Source of the DNA: a bacterium
GTDB taxonomy: Bacteria > Verrucomicrobiota > Verrucomicrobiia > Verrucomicrobiales > Akkermansiaceae
Reading direction: 5' to 3'
NCBI GenBank assembly: GCA_018222765.1
Contig: JAAEZT010000026.1
Coordinates: 1 to 56,708 of the forward strand
DNA length: 56,708 nt
The translations under genes were made by a program, and so were the position numbers. The notes beneath the pieces are model-generated. The model did not search any database, was not told where the DNA came from, and worked only from the letters and a program-made list of their open reading frames with translations. Shown here piece by piece: positions 1 through 8,098 of this stretch. Every line of letters begins with the position of its first letter. Position 1 is the stretch's first letter.

Positions 1-323
1 ATACCCAAGTTCACGATAAAACGCCGCCTCCCGCTCCGACTAATCTTGTGGTGAAGGGGAATCAACTCACCTGGAAAGCCACTGCCGATCTCGAAAGCGG
101 ACTAGCGCACTTTATCATCGAGCGGGATGGTAAGGCCATTGCCACCGTGCCCGAGCAGCCAACAAATAAATTCGGACGTCGCGTATTCCAGGGGCTGCAA
201 TATAGCGACACGCCCGCGCAACCTCTCGTGCAAATGCGCTTCACCGACCCAATGCCCGAAGCGGGCAGGACACACCAATACCGAGTGATCGCAGTGAATA
301 CCGTCGGTCTGAAATCGAATTAA
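1..323 (+). CDS. C-terminal end of a protein with a fibronectin type III-like domain (partial)
   Basis: The reading frame is open from base 3 to the stop at 321-323, so the gene begins outside the window. The visible ~106 residues read as one beta-sandwich module: a Pro-rich linker (TPPPAPTNL), then [21 protein letters not shown], and a closing [14 protein letters not shown]. That pattern is characteristic of fibronectin III domains that end secreted glycoside hydrolases and other surface proteins in this phylum. The catalytic part is not visible, so the function of the whole protein cannot be stated. The next gene is convergent and its stop codon directly abuts this one. Confidence 0.75.
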   Translation, partial: TQVHDKTPPPAPTNLVVKGNQLTWKATADLESGLAHFIIERDGKAIATVPEQPTNKFGRRVFQGLQYSDTPAQPLVQMRFTDPMPEAGRTHQYRVIAVNTVGLKSN

Positions 324-1091
324 CTATTTACCCGCTTCGCCTTTCGGCAGGTTCTTGCGAATCTCTTTGGCCACCGCTTCAGCGAGGAGGGCGGACCCTT
401 CGGCGGTGAAGTGGACGTCGCCGGGCTTCTTGCCAAACTTATTCATTTTCCCGGCCATGACGGCGTGGAGGTCGTTTACTTTGATCCCATGCTTTTTCAT
501 GACGGCGAGCGCCGCCTCGTTGTAGATTTTGTCGTCGCCGACTTTACGTCCGAATTCACCTTCGGGTACAGGTGTGGTGGTGGCGAAGACGAGGGTCGAT
601 CCGGTCTCTTTGAGTCGCTTGACAATGGTCTCGAGATTGGCGGCATACTTTTCAGGGGAATGGGTCAAGGTGCCGCGGACTTTGTCGCGCTTGCCCTGGT
701 TCTTTGATTCGGAATGGCGATAGCAGAGATCCCAGAGTCCCCAGTTGAAGTGAATTAACTCCCACGAACCGTTCTTTTTGTGGAGCCACTTATCGAGATT
801 CGCGATCCCCATTCCGGTGTGTCCGGCATTCCCCGGGATACGATGCACATTCGCGACGCCTTTTAAATTTTCCCGCGCACCGGCGGTGTAGCCAATCGAA
901 ATGGAATCCCCGATAATGAGAACGCGGGGCAGGGAGGGGTCGTCGATGGATTTCGTAAAGGCGGGATTGGTTTTGCGGTCCTTCTTGGAGGCTTCACCCG
1001 GAGTGATCACGCCTTTCTGCGCCATGAGAACGGGAGAAAAGAGAAGGCAGAGGAGCAAGGGAAGGGAGCTGAAGAATTTCACCATAGTCAT
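324..1091 (-). CDS. Secreted SGNH/GDSL-family hydrolase
   Basis: Probable extracytoplasmic esterase or lipase-like hydrolase of the SGNH fold. From the chosen start (ATG at 1091; a second ATG at 1085 is equally possible) the protein is ~255 aa. It opens with a signal peptide, MVKFFSSLPLLLCLLFSPVLMAQ. The nucleophile block VLIIGDSISIGY puts the catalytic Ser near residue 63, a GNAG stretch could supply the oxyanion Gly/Asn, and the closing GDVHF (Asp ~225, His ~227) supplies the D-x-x-H dyad. The frame stays open upstream to 1217, but that extension would precede the signal peptide and overlap the divergent gene starting at 1199, so I reject it. The substrate is unknown; acetylated sugars or sugar esters are typical for such proteins. 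Confidence 0.85.
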   Translation of the reverse strand: MTMVKFFSSLPLLLCLLFSPVLMAQKGVITPGEASKKDRKTNPAFTKSIDDPSLPRVLIIGDSISIGYTAGARENLKGVANVHRIPGNAGHTGMGIANLDKWLHKKNGSWELIHFNWGLWDLCYRHSESKNQGKRDKVRGTLTHSPEKYAANLETIVKRLKETGSTLVFATTTPVPEGEFGRKVGDDKIYNEAALAVMKKHGIKVNDLHAVMAGKMNKFGKKPGDVHFTAEGSALLAEAVAKEIRKNLPKGEAGK

Positions 1092-1198
1092 TGGGCTTGA
1101 AGCTAGTGGCCCATCAGAGATTAGCGAGTTCATTGATCCCAGAAAGTCGCGTGGATTCTCTTGGCAAAGTCCGTCTCGGTATTCTATATCCGCCCTCG

Positions 1199-1597
1199 AT
1201 GCTTCTACAGGATACAATTGAATGGCCGGATGAAGTCGAAGTTCTTATGGATCAACTTGAAGGCGAATCAGCCGAACGGGATCTCACCCGCGAGGAACGC
1301 GCCCTCATGGATATCTACGAGACTGTTCCGGTTCTTGAGAGTCAGGATTGCCTCCATGAATTTTGGCAGAGCGGAATGAACCACCAACGGATCATTAATT
1401 CCTTTGAGCTCATCGGCGCGACCGGCTTGGTCGATCCTCTCAATGCCAGCCGTTGGTGTGAGACCCGCACGGAGGACCGCAATGATTACAGCGAAACCGA
1501 AGCGTCTTATCTCACCTCGATCGAAGAAGAGCTTGCGGAAGGCATGGATGAACTGGTCGATCTCGTGGTTGCGTTCATTGAAGAAGAAATGGAGTGA
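1199..1597 (+). CDS. Hypothetical acidic protein, weakly DUF4375/DMP19-like
   Basis: 132-aa cytoplasmic protein, strongly acidic, from an ATG at 1199 (MLLQDTIEWPDEVEVLMDQ). The middle reads CLHEFWQSGMNHQRIINSF followed by ELIGATGLVDPLNASRW. The order 'small insert, IGA, paired helix' resembles the DUF4375/DMP19 C-terminal fold, but the match is weak and I do not assign a function. The C-terminus is a Glu-rich amphipathic helix (EELAEGMDELVDLVVAFIEEEME). It is divergent from the SGNH hydrolase with about 107 bp between starts, which fits a shared promoter region. An in-frame extension to 1091 exists but would consume that region. Confidence 0.6.
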   Translation: MLLQDTIEWPDEVEVLMDQLEGESAERDLTREERALMDIYETVPVLESQDCLHEFWQSGMNHQRIINSFELIGATGLVDPLNASRWCETRTEDRNDYSETEASYLTSIEEELAEGMDELVDLVVAFIEEEME

Positions 1598-1695
1598 GGA
1601 GGGAATCTCTGCGGAGCTTGGGCTTTAGCCCGAATCCATCCCATAGGTCCTATTCGGCCCTGACATCCTGTCTCCGTATCTCCGGACTCCAATTA

Positions 1696-2730
1696 TCAGT
1701 CCTTCCCCAACAAGGCCTCTAAATGCGCCTCGACCCCCAGGGCCAAGCCCTGCACGTTGTAGCCTCCCTCCAGCAGGGAAACGACGCGTGACCCACAATG
1801 CTTCCCGGCAATCTCCATGACCAACTTGGTCAGTTGCGCAAATCCTTTGTCAGTGAATTTAAAATCACCCAGCAAATCATCGTGGCGTGAATCAAAACCA
1901 GCGGAGATGAGAACCATGTCAGGTTGGAACTTCTCGGCCGCCGGTAAGAGTTTTTCTTTGAAGGCGCCAAGAACGGCTTCGTCGTTCGCGCCACGCGGAA
2001 GGGGCACATTGATATTGAATCCCTCGCCTTTCCCTTTGCCTGTTTTGTCGGCAGCTCCTGTTCCAGGGAAGGCATAAAGCGCGTGGGTGGAGAAAAGCAA
2101 TACACTCGGGTCATCATAAAAGGCCCACTCGGTGCCATCGCCATGATGGTAGTCCCAGTCCACAATGAGAATTTTCCTCAGCTTGTGTTTTTCCTGCGCA
2201 TAGCGCGCGGCCACCGCGACGTTGTTGTAAAAACAAAAGCCATACTCGCCATTGTTCGCGGCATGATGGCCGGGTGGCCGGATCGCGCAAAAGGCATTCC
2301 TCAACTTCCCGGCACACACGGCATCGACCGCACTCAAGGCTCCTGAAACTGAGAGCCGGCAAATGGCATCATCGTGTGCCTGCTTTCCTGCCACGGCGAG
2401 ATGCTCCTCAGAGTGAATCATCTTAATGAAGGGCAGGGGATCAACGGTCGGTTTGATTGGGACTAGCTTCTTGTCCAAGCCGGCCTCTTTAATCTTTTCG
2501 TGGATCGCTTTGAGTCGTGCCGGTGATTCCGGATGAGTTCCGCCCTGGGTGTGTTCCAAATAGCGAAGGTCGCTCACCAATCCTGTGTTCATCGTCGAAG
2601 GCTTTTCTTTCTCTTCTTTCTCCTCGGCTGAAGCAAGATCCATCCCGGTCCACAGGGGCGCAGAGCCCAGACCAAGACCAAGGGATTTCGTGGTATTCAA
2701 AAATTGGCGTCTCGAGGGGGAGGTCTCCAT
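1696..2730 (-). CDS. Histone deacetylase-family amidohydrolase with a Tat-type leader
   Basis: Zinc-dependent deacetylase of the arginase/HDAC superfamily, 344 aa from the ATG at 2730. Visible motifs: RPPGHH at 151-156 (catalytic His pair), DWDYHHGDGT at 191-200 (zinc ligands Asp193 and His195), SAGFDSR at 276-282 (zinc ligand Asp280) and EGGY with the transition-state Tyr at 324. All key residues are present, so it should be active on an acetylated amine, perhaps acetylpolyamines or acetyl-lysine. The N-terminus METSPSRRQFLNTTKSLG with a following Gly/Leu stretch is a twin-arginine leader (SRRQFL), implying export after folding. The open frame runs on to 2904, but that extension would bury the leader. 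It stands alone, with no obvious operon partner. Confidence 0.9.
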   Translation of the reverse strand: METSPSRRQFLNTTKSLGLGLGSAPLWTGMDLASAEEKEEKEKPSTMNTGLVSDLRYLEHTQGGTHPESPARLKAIHEKIKEAGLDKKLVPIKPTVDPLPFIKMIHSEEHLAVAGKQAHDDAICRLSVSGALSAVDAVCAGKLRNAFCAIRPPGHHAANNGEYGFCFYNNVAVAARYAQEKHKLRKILIVDWDYHHGDGTEWAFYDDPSVLLFSTHALYAFPGTGAADKTGKGKGEGFNINVPLPRGANDEAVLGAFKEKLLPAAEKFQPDMVLISAGFDSRHDDLLGDFKFTDKGFAQLTKLVMEIAGKHCGSRVVSLLEGGYNVQGLALGVEAHLEALLGKD

Positions 2731-2951
2731 GGTGGATCTGCGATCTTGGCGTTCTTTCACCCCACACTGGAAGAGGAAATTTTTCAATACAAGCGGGAAG
2801 GTGGAATGATTCGATGCTCTGAGCTCCCGACCCTCGTGGAAAAGAAGGGCGTCTTTGGAAGCCTGCAGGGCCGGGTCCTTGCTAAGGATCACTCCCGCGA
2901 ACAACGGTTCTCGGCATCAGGTCGAGCCTAGGAAGTCTCCGGCGCGATTCG

Positions 2952-3296
2952 TCACTTCTTGGGGGTTTTGGTATCGATGAGCTGGAGGATTTTCCCCAGT
3001 CCTTTCAGGGCAAGCTTCACTTTGAAGTTTCGCGTTTTCAAGGCGGCGGCATTTACCGCAACCGCGGCCGATCCGGGGCCATGAGTGCGGGCCTTTTCAG
3101 TGATCTTTTCGCGGAGGTCGGGCGGAATCTGGTTGAGAAGTTTTTGAGAGACTCCTTTCATGCCGGCCCCAACTCCCGCGACCCATTGCTCCGCAGTCTG
3201 CCCATCCTGCTTGGTAGGATTTTCCCCATCATCCGAATCTGCCGATTTCTCTGAGGGCGGGGGAGTTGGTTTCTTCTCAGGCTTGTCAGGGTTCAT
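2952..3296 (-). CDS. Hypothetical protein with disordered N-terminus
   Basis: 114 aa; not recognised. The first ~35 residues are Pro/Lys/Ser/Asp rich and probably disordered (MNPDKPEKKPTPPPSEKS). The rest is helical with a Gly/Ala-rich part (AGVGAGMKGVSQKLL), a charged segment (PPDLREKITEKARTHG) and a basic C-terminal helix (KVKLALKGLGKILQLIDTKTPKK). No signal peptide or convincing membrane span is seen. A possible small gene ends 19 bp upstream on the same strand, so the two could be co-transcribed. Confidence 0.5.
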   Translation of the reverse strand: MNPDKPEKKPTPPPSEKSADSDDGENPTKQDGQTAEQWVAGVGAGMKGVSQKLLNQIPPDLREKITEKARTHGPGSAAVAVNAAALKTRNFKVKLALKGLGKILQLIDTKTPKK

Positions 3297-3315
3297 TTTC
3301 TGGACTCAGAGTATC

Positions 3316-3516
3316 CTATACAACCCGGGATTCTTCGAGGGCAATTTCCCAAGAAGTATCGACCCCCGGCGGGTTGTTTGGAAAGACTGTTGCCACTGAG
3401 CCGTGCTCCAGCACATTCCGCGAATCTGTCTGCTCGAATGGAATCAAAATATTTCCGCTGGCCTCCTCGAGAATCCGCACCACGGTAGGAGGTGAGCAAG
3501 AACAAGAAGGTTTCAC
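3316..3516 (-). CDS. Possible small protein, unrecognised
   Basis: An open frame of up to 66 codons. Its C-terminal 55 residues have ordinary protein composition (VVRILEEASGNILIPFEQ ... NPPGVDTSWEIALEESRVV). It ends 19 bp before the start of the minus-strand hypothetical at 3296, which suggests an operon. The ATG at 3516 would overlap the divergent TIGR03643 gene. The two GTG codons at 3483 and 3480 give a non-overlapping start right after the Cys/Ser/Pro-rich leader and are more plausible. No family is recognised, and it may be chance reading. Comparing nearby genomes for a conserved frame would decide. Confidence 0.35.
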   Translation of the reverse strand: MKPSCSCSPPTVVRILEEASGNILIPFEQTDSRNVLEHGSVATVFPNNPPGVDTSWEIALEESRVV

Positions 3517-3758
3517 TCTCCCGGCTCTCCCCCGAGGAAAAGAGTTCGCTCATCCGCATGGCGTGGGAGGACCGGACGACCTTCGAGGAAATCCGTCGCA
3601 AGACAGGCTTTGTCGAAGCCGAAATCATCAAGCTGATGCGTCGCGAACTGAAGCCCTCGAGCTTCCGTCTCTGGCGCAAGCGCGTCAGTGGGCGCAAGAC
3701 CAAGCATGAGAAACTTTTCCGGCAGTCGCAGGATGGTCCCGCTTCGTTGGAGTTGTGA
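3492..3758 (+). CDS. TIGR03643 family small basic protein
   Basis: 88-aa conserved protein of unknown role. The family core is clear: IRMAWEDRTTFEEIRRKTGF, then VEAEIIKLMRRELKPSSFR, then LWRKRVSGRKTKH. The first part looks like a helix-turn-helix (EDRTTFEEIRRKTGFVEAEII); the second is very basic, so nucleic-acid binding is a reasonable inference. The frame is closed by a TAG at 3486-3488, so the start must be the GTG at 3492 or an internal ATG at residue 23. An AGGAGG immediately before the GTG is too close to serve it well. The next gene is a DUF2256-DUF3253 protein, a known companion of this family. Confidence 0.8.
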   Translation: MSKNKKVSLSRLSPEEKSSLIRMAWEDRTTFEEIRRKTGFVEAEIIKLMRRELKPSSFRLWRKRVSGRKTKHEKLFRQSQDGPASLEL

Positions 3759-3879
3759 GGGCTCTCTCGTTCAGAATGGAAGATCCCACCTCGCGTGCTA
3801 AGCGGTCTTCCCAGGCCATCCAGGTGATTCGTTCTCGTCGCTCCGCCTGCCATCCCGTTCCCAGAAAAAGGAAACACCC

Positions 3880-4245
3880 ATGACGCCCACCAAAATCTGT
3901 CAGCGCTGTGGCCGCCTCATCGAGTGGCGGAAAAAATGGGAGAGCTGCTGGGACGAAGTCCGATTCTGCTCCGCCCGCTGTCGAAGGCAAAAGCCCAGCA
4001 AGATGGATCAGCAACTCGAACAAGCCATTCTCTCTCTCCTTGCCACCCGCCCCCGGGGAGCGACCATCTGTCCCAGCGAAGCTCTACAGACCCTCACCCC
4101 AGAAAAGCAGTTGCACGACCACATGGAGCAAGCCCGCCAGGCCGCCCGCCGTCTTGTCGCCCAGGGGCAGATTGAAATCCTACTCGAAGGCCAAACCGTC
4201 GACCCATCCACCGCCAAAGGCCCGATCCGTCTCCGTAAGGTCTAG
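3880..4245 (+). CDS. DUF2256-DUF3253 fusion protein
   Basis: 121 aa. Residues ~5-40 are a DUF2256 zinc-ribbon: ICQRCGRLIEWRKKWE, then WDEVRFCSARCRR, giving a C-x2-C ... C-x3-C metal site. Residues ~45-121 are DUF3253, a winged-helix-like module with LEQAILSLLATRPRGATICP, a mostly helical middle (HMEQARQAARRLVAQGQIEI) and a C-terminal KGPIRLRKV. Both domains have unknown biochemical roles; their shape suggests DNA or RNA binding. It follows the TIGR03643 gene after 121 bp. In other bacteria these families often sit near photolyase/cryptochrome-type genes, but none lies in this window. Confidence 0.85.
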   Translation: MTPTKICQRCGRLIEWRKKWESCWDEVRFCSARCRRQKPSKMDQQLEQAILSLLATRPRGATICPSEALQTLTPEKQLHDHMEQARQAARRLVAQGQIEILLEGQTVDPSTAKGPIRLRKV

Positions 4246-4354
4246 CCGATGCAACTCCCAGCCAAATGGACATCCGGCGCGATGACAAGCGGCCTCCGAT
4301 TCACCCGTTTGCACCTGCCTGCCTCATTATCCGGGCTGAAGCCAGGCTCCGTCG

Positions 4355-6529
4355 TTATTTCCCGAGGAGGGTTTTCATTCCTTCGCCAAGGGATTTGCCG
4401 ATGAGGTATTGCGTTTCGCCATTTTGGTTCCAGTGGAAGCCCTGGTTCTGGGGTGAAACGTTGGCTTCGCGCCAGAATGGGCGGGTGTCGGCGGCGGAGA
4501 CATTGCCGTTGAATTCGGGGTAGAGGACGGGGTTGGCGACGGCGAGTTGACCTTCGAGCATGATGAGCCGGTTGCCGGAGGCGGAGGCCCCGCTGATGCC
4601 GGTATTGGCGACGGCGAAGGGTAGGGTGGGATTTCCCAACTCGGCGCGGATGTCGCGGATGAAGTCGGCGAGATTTTCCTGGTAGCTGGAGGCGGTGAAT
4701 TCGTTGCCGCCGTCGTTCCAGCCCTGATGCCAGGCGAAGCCGGCGATTTGATATCCTTGTCCGGCGAACTGGGGGAATTCCGTGGAGAGATTATCAAGGA
4801 CGGCGTGGACGTAGTCGATGAGGCCGAGGTAGTAGTTGCCCACTTCACCACCGCGTTTGGCGACGGCCCCGGGTGAGCGGAAGTCAGCGTAGAGGCTCTT
4901 GCCGCCCCAGCAGGTTTTGATGATGAGGACGGGTTCGTCATAGGAATCGCCGATGGTCCAACCGAATCCCATTTCGGGGCCGATGCGGGCGTCGTCGACA
5001 CCGAATTCGGGAAGAAGCGGGCCTTTCTTGATGTTGGCGCCCTGGGTGAGGTCGTTGCGGTTGTAGTAGACTTGGACGTCGTCACGGGCGATCCAGTTGT
5101 TGGCACCGTCGACGAGCATGCCGTAGTTGGCGGGATCGTCGGTTGTTTCGTAGCGGAGGCTTCCGATGGCGCCGTTGACGCCGCCATTTCCGGTTTCGCT
5201 TCGGCCGTGGCCCTGCATATTGGATTGACCGGCGAGGATGAAGACTTTCACGCCGTTGGGATTGTTATCCCAGGTACGGAAGACGGAGGAAGTTGCTCCG
5301 GTCAGCGGGCGACCGGCGAGGTCGGTGAGGCCGTTCGTCTCGAGGGTGTATTCCGAATTGAGGCTGAGAGGGAAGGCGATGGTTAGAATGACGGTGTTGG
5401 GGGTGTCGCCGATGACGGCCGAGGAGATGGGCAGGAGGGCATCGCCTCCGACGATCAGGGAATAGTTGAAAGGCCGGGTCGCGAGGTCGGGATCCATTGC
5501 TTCGGAGAAGGTGAGATTGACGGTGGTGCCATTTCCCCAAACTCGGTCGAGAGTGGGATCGCGAAGGTCGGGTTCGCCGACGCGGAAGTAGAGGGTCTCT
5601 GCCCCCGGGTTGGGATTGTCAAAGGGGCCGAAGCTTGTGAGTGCGCCATCAGGATTGGCTTCAACCGCGGGAGCGATTCCCGGTTGAAAGGTTACGAGGT
5701 CCTCGGACCAATAGAGGCCGTAAAATTCGCCGGGATTTGATTTCCAGGTCAGGGTGATTTCGTCGGTGGTGTCATCATACGAAACGTCGGCGACTTCGAG
5801 TGGTTGGCGGACGGCGTCGCTTTCGACGATCTGGATACCGGTGGGTCCGATGTGGTTGAAGCCGTTGCCCCAGACCTGCGCGGTGAAGGATCCTCCGCCG
5901 AGGCCTTTGTAGACCATATAGTTTCCGGGAGTTTCGGCCCCGGTGATTTCGGTAAAGGTGCCATTAAAAGCGCCGGAGAGGAGGGTGAAGTCGGCTTCGG
6001 GTGCGCCATTGACGACGATCTTACCGGTGCCATCGCCGAATTGATCGCGGTTGGCGCCAAGATAGAAAACGACGTCGAAGGTATCGAAGGGAATGTCGGT
6101 GACAATGATGTCGAAGATGTTGGAACCATCGCCGGGGTCATTGGTGGAGTTCGCATGGCCATCCATGAGGTTGGCGTTGCCGTTGCCAAGCAGGGTGGTG
6201 CGGGGAGGATTCCAGATGTAGGGTCCACCGTTTCGGCAATCATTGAGGGTGAAGGTGGCGGTGGATCCTTCAGTGCCGGTGAGGGTGACGGCGGGACGCG
6301 GGGAGTTGGGAGCCCAGGGGAGTTCGTAGTTTTGCCAGCCAGAGGTTTGCCAATCTCCGAAGCCGGCCGAATCAGTTGGGGAGAGAGTCATGAGCGGCTC
6401 CCAACCGGCCTTACCAAGTCCTCCTCCTCCCTCACGCCAGAAGTTGACGCTAATGATTTCGACAGCGGGCAGGAAAGTCGTGGTGGCGAGGGAGATCCCG
6501 GCAAGAAGGAAGGTGTGTGATCGGTTCAT
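4355..6529 (-). CDS. Secreted SASA-type carbohydrate esterase (sialate O-acetylesterase-like)
   Basis: 724 aa from the ATG at 6529, chosen because MNRSHTFLLAGISLATTTFLPAV is a signal peptide. Residues ~25-235 are a Gly-rich beta domain of unknown type, ~245-320 resemble a fibronectin-like module, and ~325-415 an Ig-like SbsA/Big_5 module (TVNLTFSEAMDP ... LTDLAGRPL). The catalytic SASA domain fills ~425-724. It has the nucleophile block FILAGQSNMQGHG (Ser ~436), the middle block FAWHQGWNDGG (600-606) and the C-terminal catalytic His in GFHWNQNGETQYLIG (~699). The family removes acetyl groups from sialic acids or plant and marine polysaccharides; the exact substrate is not readable. It is monocistronic, convergent with the DUF2256-DUF3253 gene. 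Confidence 0.88.
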   Translation of the reverse strand: MNRSHTFLLAGISLATTTFLPAVEIISVNFWREGGGGLGKAGWEPLMTLSPTDSAGFGDWQTSGWQNYELPWAPNSPRPAVTLTGTEGSTATFTLNDCRNGGPYIWNPPRTTLLGNGNANLMDGHANSTNDPGDGSNIFDIIVTDIPFDTFDVVFYLGANRDQFGDGTGKIVVNGAPEADFTLLSGAFNGTFTEITGAETPGNYMVYKGLGGGSFTAQVWGNGFNHIGPTGIQIVESDAVRQPLEVADVSYDDTTDEITLTWKSNPGEFYGLYWSEDLVTFQPGIAPAVEANPDGALTSFGPFDNPNPGAETLYFRVGEPDLRDPTLDRVWGNGTTVNLTFSEAMDPDLATRPFNYSLIVGGDALLPISSAVIGDTPNTVILTIAFPLSLNSEYTLETNGLTDLAGRPLTGATSSVFRTWDNNPNGVKVFILAGQSNMQGHGRSETGNGGVNGAIGSLRYETTDDPANYGMLVDGANNWIARDDVQVYYNRNDLTQGANIKKGPLLPEFGVDDARIGPEMGFGWTIGDSYDEPVLIIKTCWGGKSLYADFRSPGAVAKRGGEVGNYYLGLIDYVHAVLDNLSTEFPQFAGQGYQIAGFAWHQGWNDGGNEFTASSYQENLADFIRDIRAELGNPTLPFAVANTGISGASASGNRLIMLEGQLAVANPVLYPEFNGNVSAADTRPFWREANVSPQNQGFHWNQNGETQYLIGKSLGEGMKTLLGK

Positions 6530-6658
6530 TTTTAGACGGAGACTGTAGCTGAGTAAAATGAGATGGAAAATGTAATAATGGAGGGGCAACCTGTTCGTTA
6601 TTGAGGCGCTTTTGATGCGAACCTAGGGTGTGGGAGACGGATTTCCGCGTCGAGATTC

Positions 6659-8095
6659 TCATGAGCCGACCACTCGCTTTTCCCAATCAGTGCCGTCGTG
6701 AATCAAGTGATGGGTGAGGCAGTCGAGGTGGTCCTCGGGCTCGTGGGTGATGTAGAGGAGTTGGGTGAGTCCGGTGGCAACGATGCGGTCGATGACGCGA
6801 AGGACGAGAGCCCGATTAATGCCGTCGAGTCCCTGGCAGGGTTCGTCGAGGATGAGGAGTGGCGGTTGTTTGACGAGAGCGCGGGCGATGAGGAGGAGGC
6901 GTTGTTGCCCGAAGCTCAGCGAGCGGAACGGTTGGGTGGCGAGCGCGGTCATGCCGACGACTTCGAGCCACTCGCGGGCAATTTGGAGTTGGGTAGGGTT
7001 GGCTTCCTGATAAAGGCCGACACTATCGAAGAATCCTGAAACGATGACCGTGAAGGCATTGGTGCTGACGCGATATTGTTGGTGGAGAGCGGGGGAAATG
7101 ATGCCGAGGTGATTTTTGATGTCCCAGATCGTTTCGCCCTGGCCCCGGCGCATTCCCATTACCGTGACGTCGTTGGAATAACACTGGGTGTGGTCACCGC
7201 TGACGAGGTTGACGAGTGTGGATTTTCCACAGCCGTTGGGCCCGCTGATTTTCCAATGATGACCACGTTCAACGAGCCAGTCGAATGAGGAAATGATTTC
7301 GCGGCCACCATGCACCACGGTGACCTGCTTCATCGAAACGAGGGGTCCGGTCCAGGTGGCGGGAGCGATGGAGGGATCGCGGGAAGGAAGGGTGTCGATT
7401 TCGCAATCGAGCTCCATAAGTTGGGTGAAGGCGGGATTATTTTCGACTTCGTTTTTTGTGCCGGAGAGGACGCATTCGTTCTGATCGGCACAGGCGAGAT
7501 GCGTGGCGAGGTCATCGAGGTCACCGAGGCGATTGGCGACGATAACGAGGGTAATGGTCTTGGCATACTCCCGGAGAAGGTCGGTGAGATGGGCCCGGAA
7601 TTGTTGGTCGAGACCGTCGAATGGTTCGTCGAGGATGAGGAGATCGGGGGAGAGAATGAGCGCTCGTGCCAGCATGAGGCGGCGACGTTCTCCGGTAGAG
7701 AGGAGGCGGAATCCGCGGTCGGTGAGATCGGCGAGGCCGAGTTCGGTAATGAGATCATCGAGTGGCGGAGAGTTGTCCGGTTGAACTTCGTGGATGAGTT
7801 CGAGGACGGTTCTGCCCGGGTCGATTTTGTCGAGGAACTCGCTGTCGTCTTCGCGGATTTCGCGGGCAAGGAGCGCGTCTTCGAGCTCGAAGGAAAGATG
7901 GCCGATCTGCGTGAAGGTGGTGGAGCGTTGCCCGGAAGAGAGGCCATCTCCTTCGGCGAGCATGTCGCCGAGATGCGATTTGCCGCCGGCATTGCGTCCG
8001 ACGATGCCCCAGGTTTCTCCGGAGGAAATGGTGAGCTCGTCAAGCTTCACGCAAGTGCTTGTGGACGGCGTATTTTTGAGAGTGATGGAGGGCAT
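6659..8095 (-). CDS. modF: ModF-like twin-domain ABC ATPase
   Basis: 478 aa with two ABC ATPase cassettes and no membrane segment. Cassette 1: Walker A GRNAGGKSH (33-41), signature LSTGE (132-136), Walker B LLILDEP (152-158). Cassette 2: Walker A GPNGCGKST (285-293), signature LSFGQ (393-397), Walker B LLILDEP (413-419). Several stretches closely follow E. coli ModF as I remember it, such as YSNDVTVMGMRRGQGETIWDIK, YRVST and SGFFDSVGLYQ. ModF accompanies molybdate uptake genes in enterobacteria, but no modABC is present here, so a molybdate role is not supported by context. The first Walker A ends in Ser-His instead of Ser-Thr, a mild deviation. It ends the minus-strand run and starts 3 bp after dnaB stops. 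Confidence 0.85.
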   Translation of the reverse strand: MPSITLKNTPSTSTCVKLDELTISSGETWGIVGRNAGGKSHLGDMLAEGDGLSSGQRSTTFTQIGHLSFELEDALLAREIREDDSEFLDKIDPGRTVLELIHEVQPDNSPPLDDLITELGLADLTDRGFRLLSTGERRRLMLARALILSPDLLILDEPFDGLDQQFRAHLTDLLREYAKTITLVIVANRLGDLDDLATHLACADQNECVLSGTKNEVENNPAFTQLMELDCEIDTLPSRDPSIAPATWTGPLVSMKQVTVVHGGREIISSFDWLVERGHHWKISGPNGCGKSTLVNLVSGDHTQCYSNDVTVMGMRRGQGETIWDIKNHLGIISPALHQQYRVSTNAFTVIVSGFFDSVGLYQEANPTQLQIAREWLEVVGMTALATQPFRSLSFGQQRLLLIARALVKQPPLLILDEPCQGLDGINRALVLRVIDRIVATGLTQLLYITHEPEDHLDCLTHHLIHDGTDWEKRVVGS

Positions 8096-8098
8096 GCT

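Noticed and set aside
1620-1631. Short hairpin GGGCT-TT-AGCCC between convergent genes
   Set aside because: Five-bp stem, two-base loop and no T tract; too weak to call a terminator.
5804-6520. A 238-codon plus-strand frame opposite the esterase gene
   Set aside because: Antisense to the esterase and composed mostly of Gly/Val/Asp/Glu; no recognisable family.
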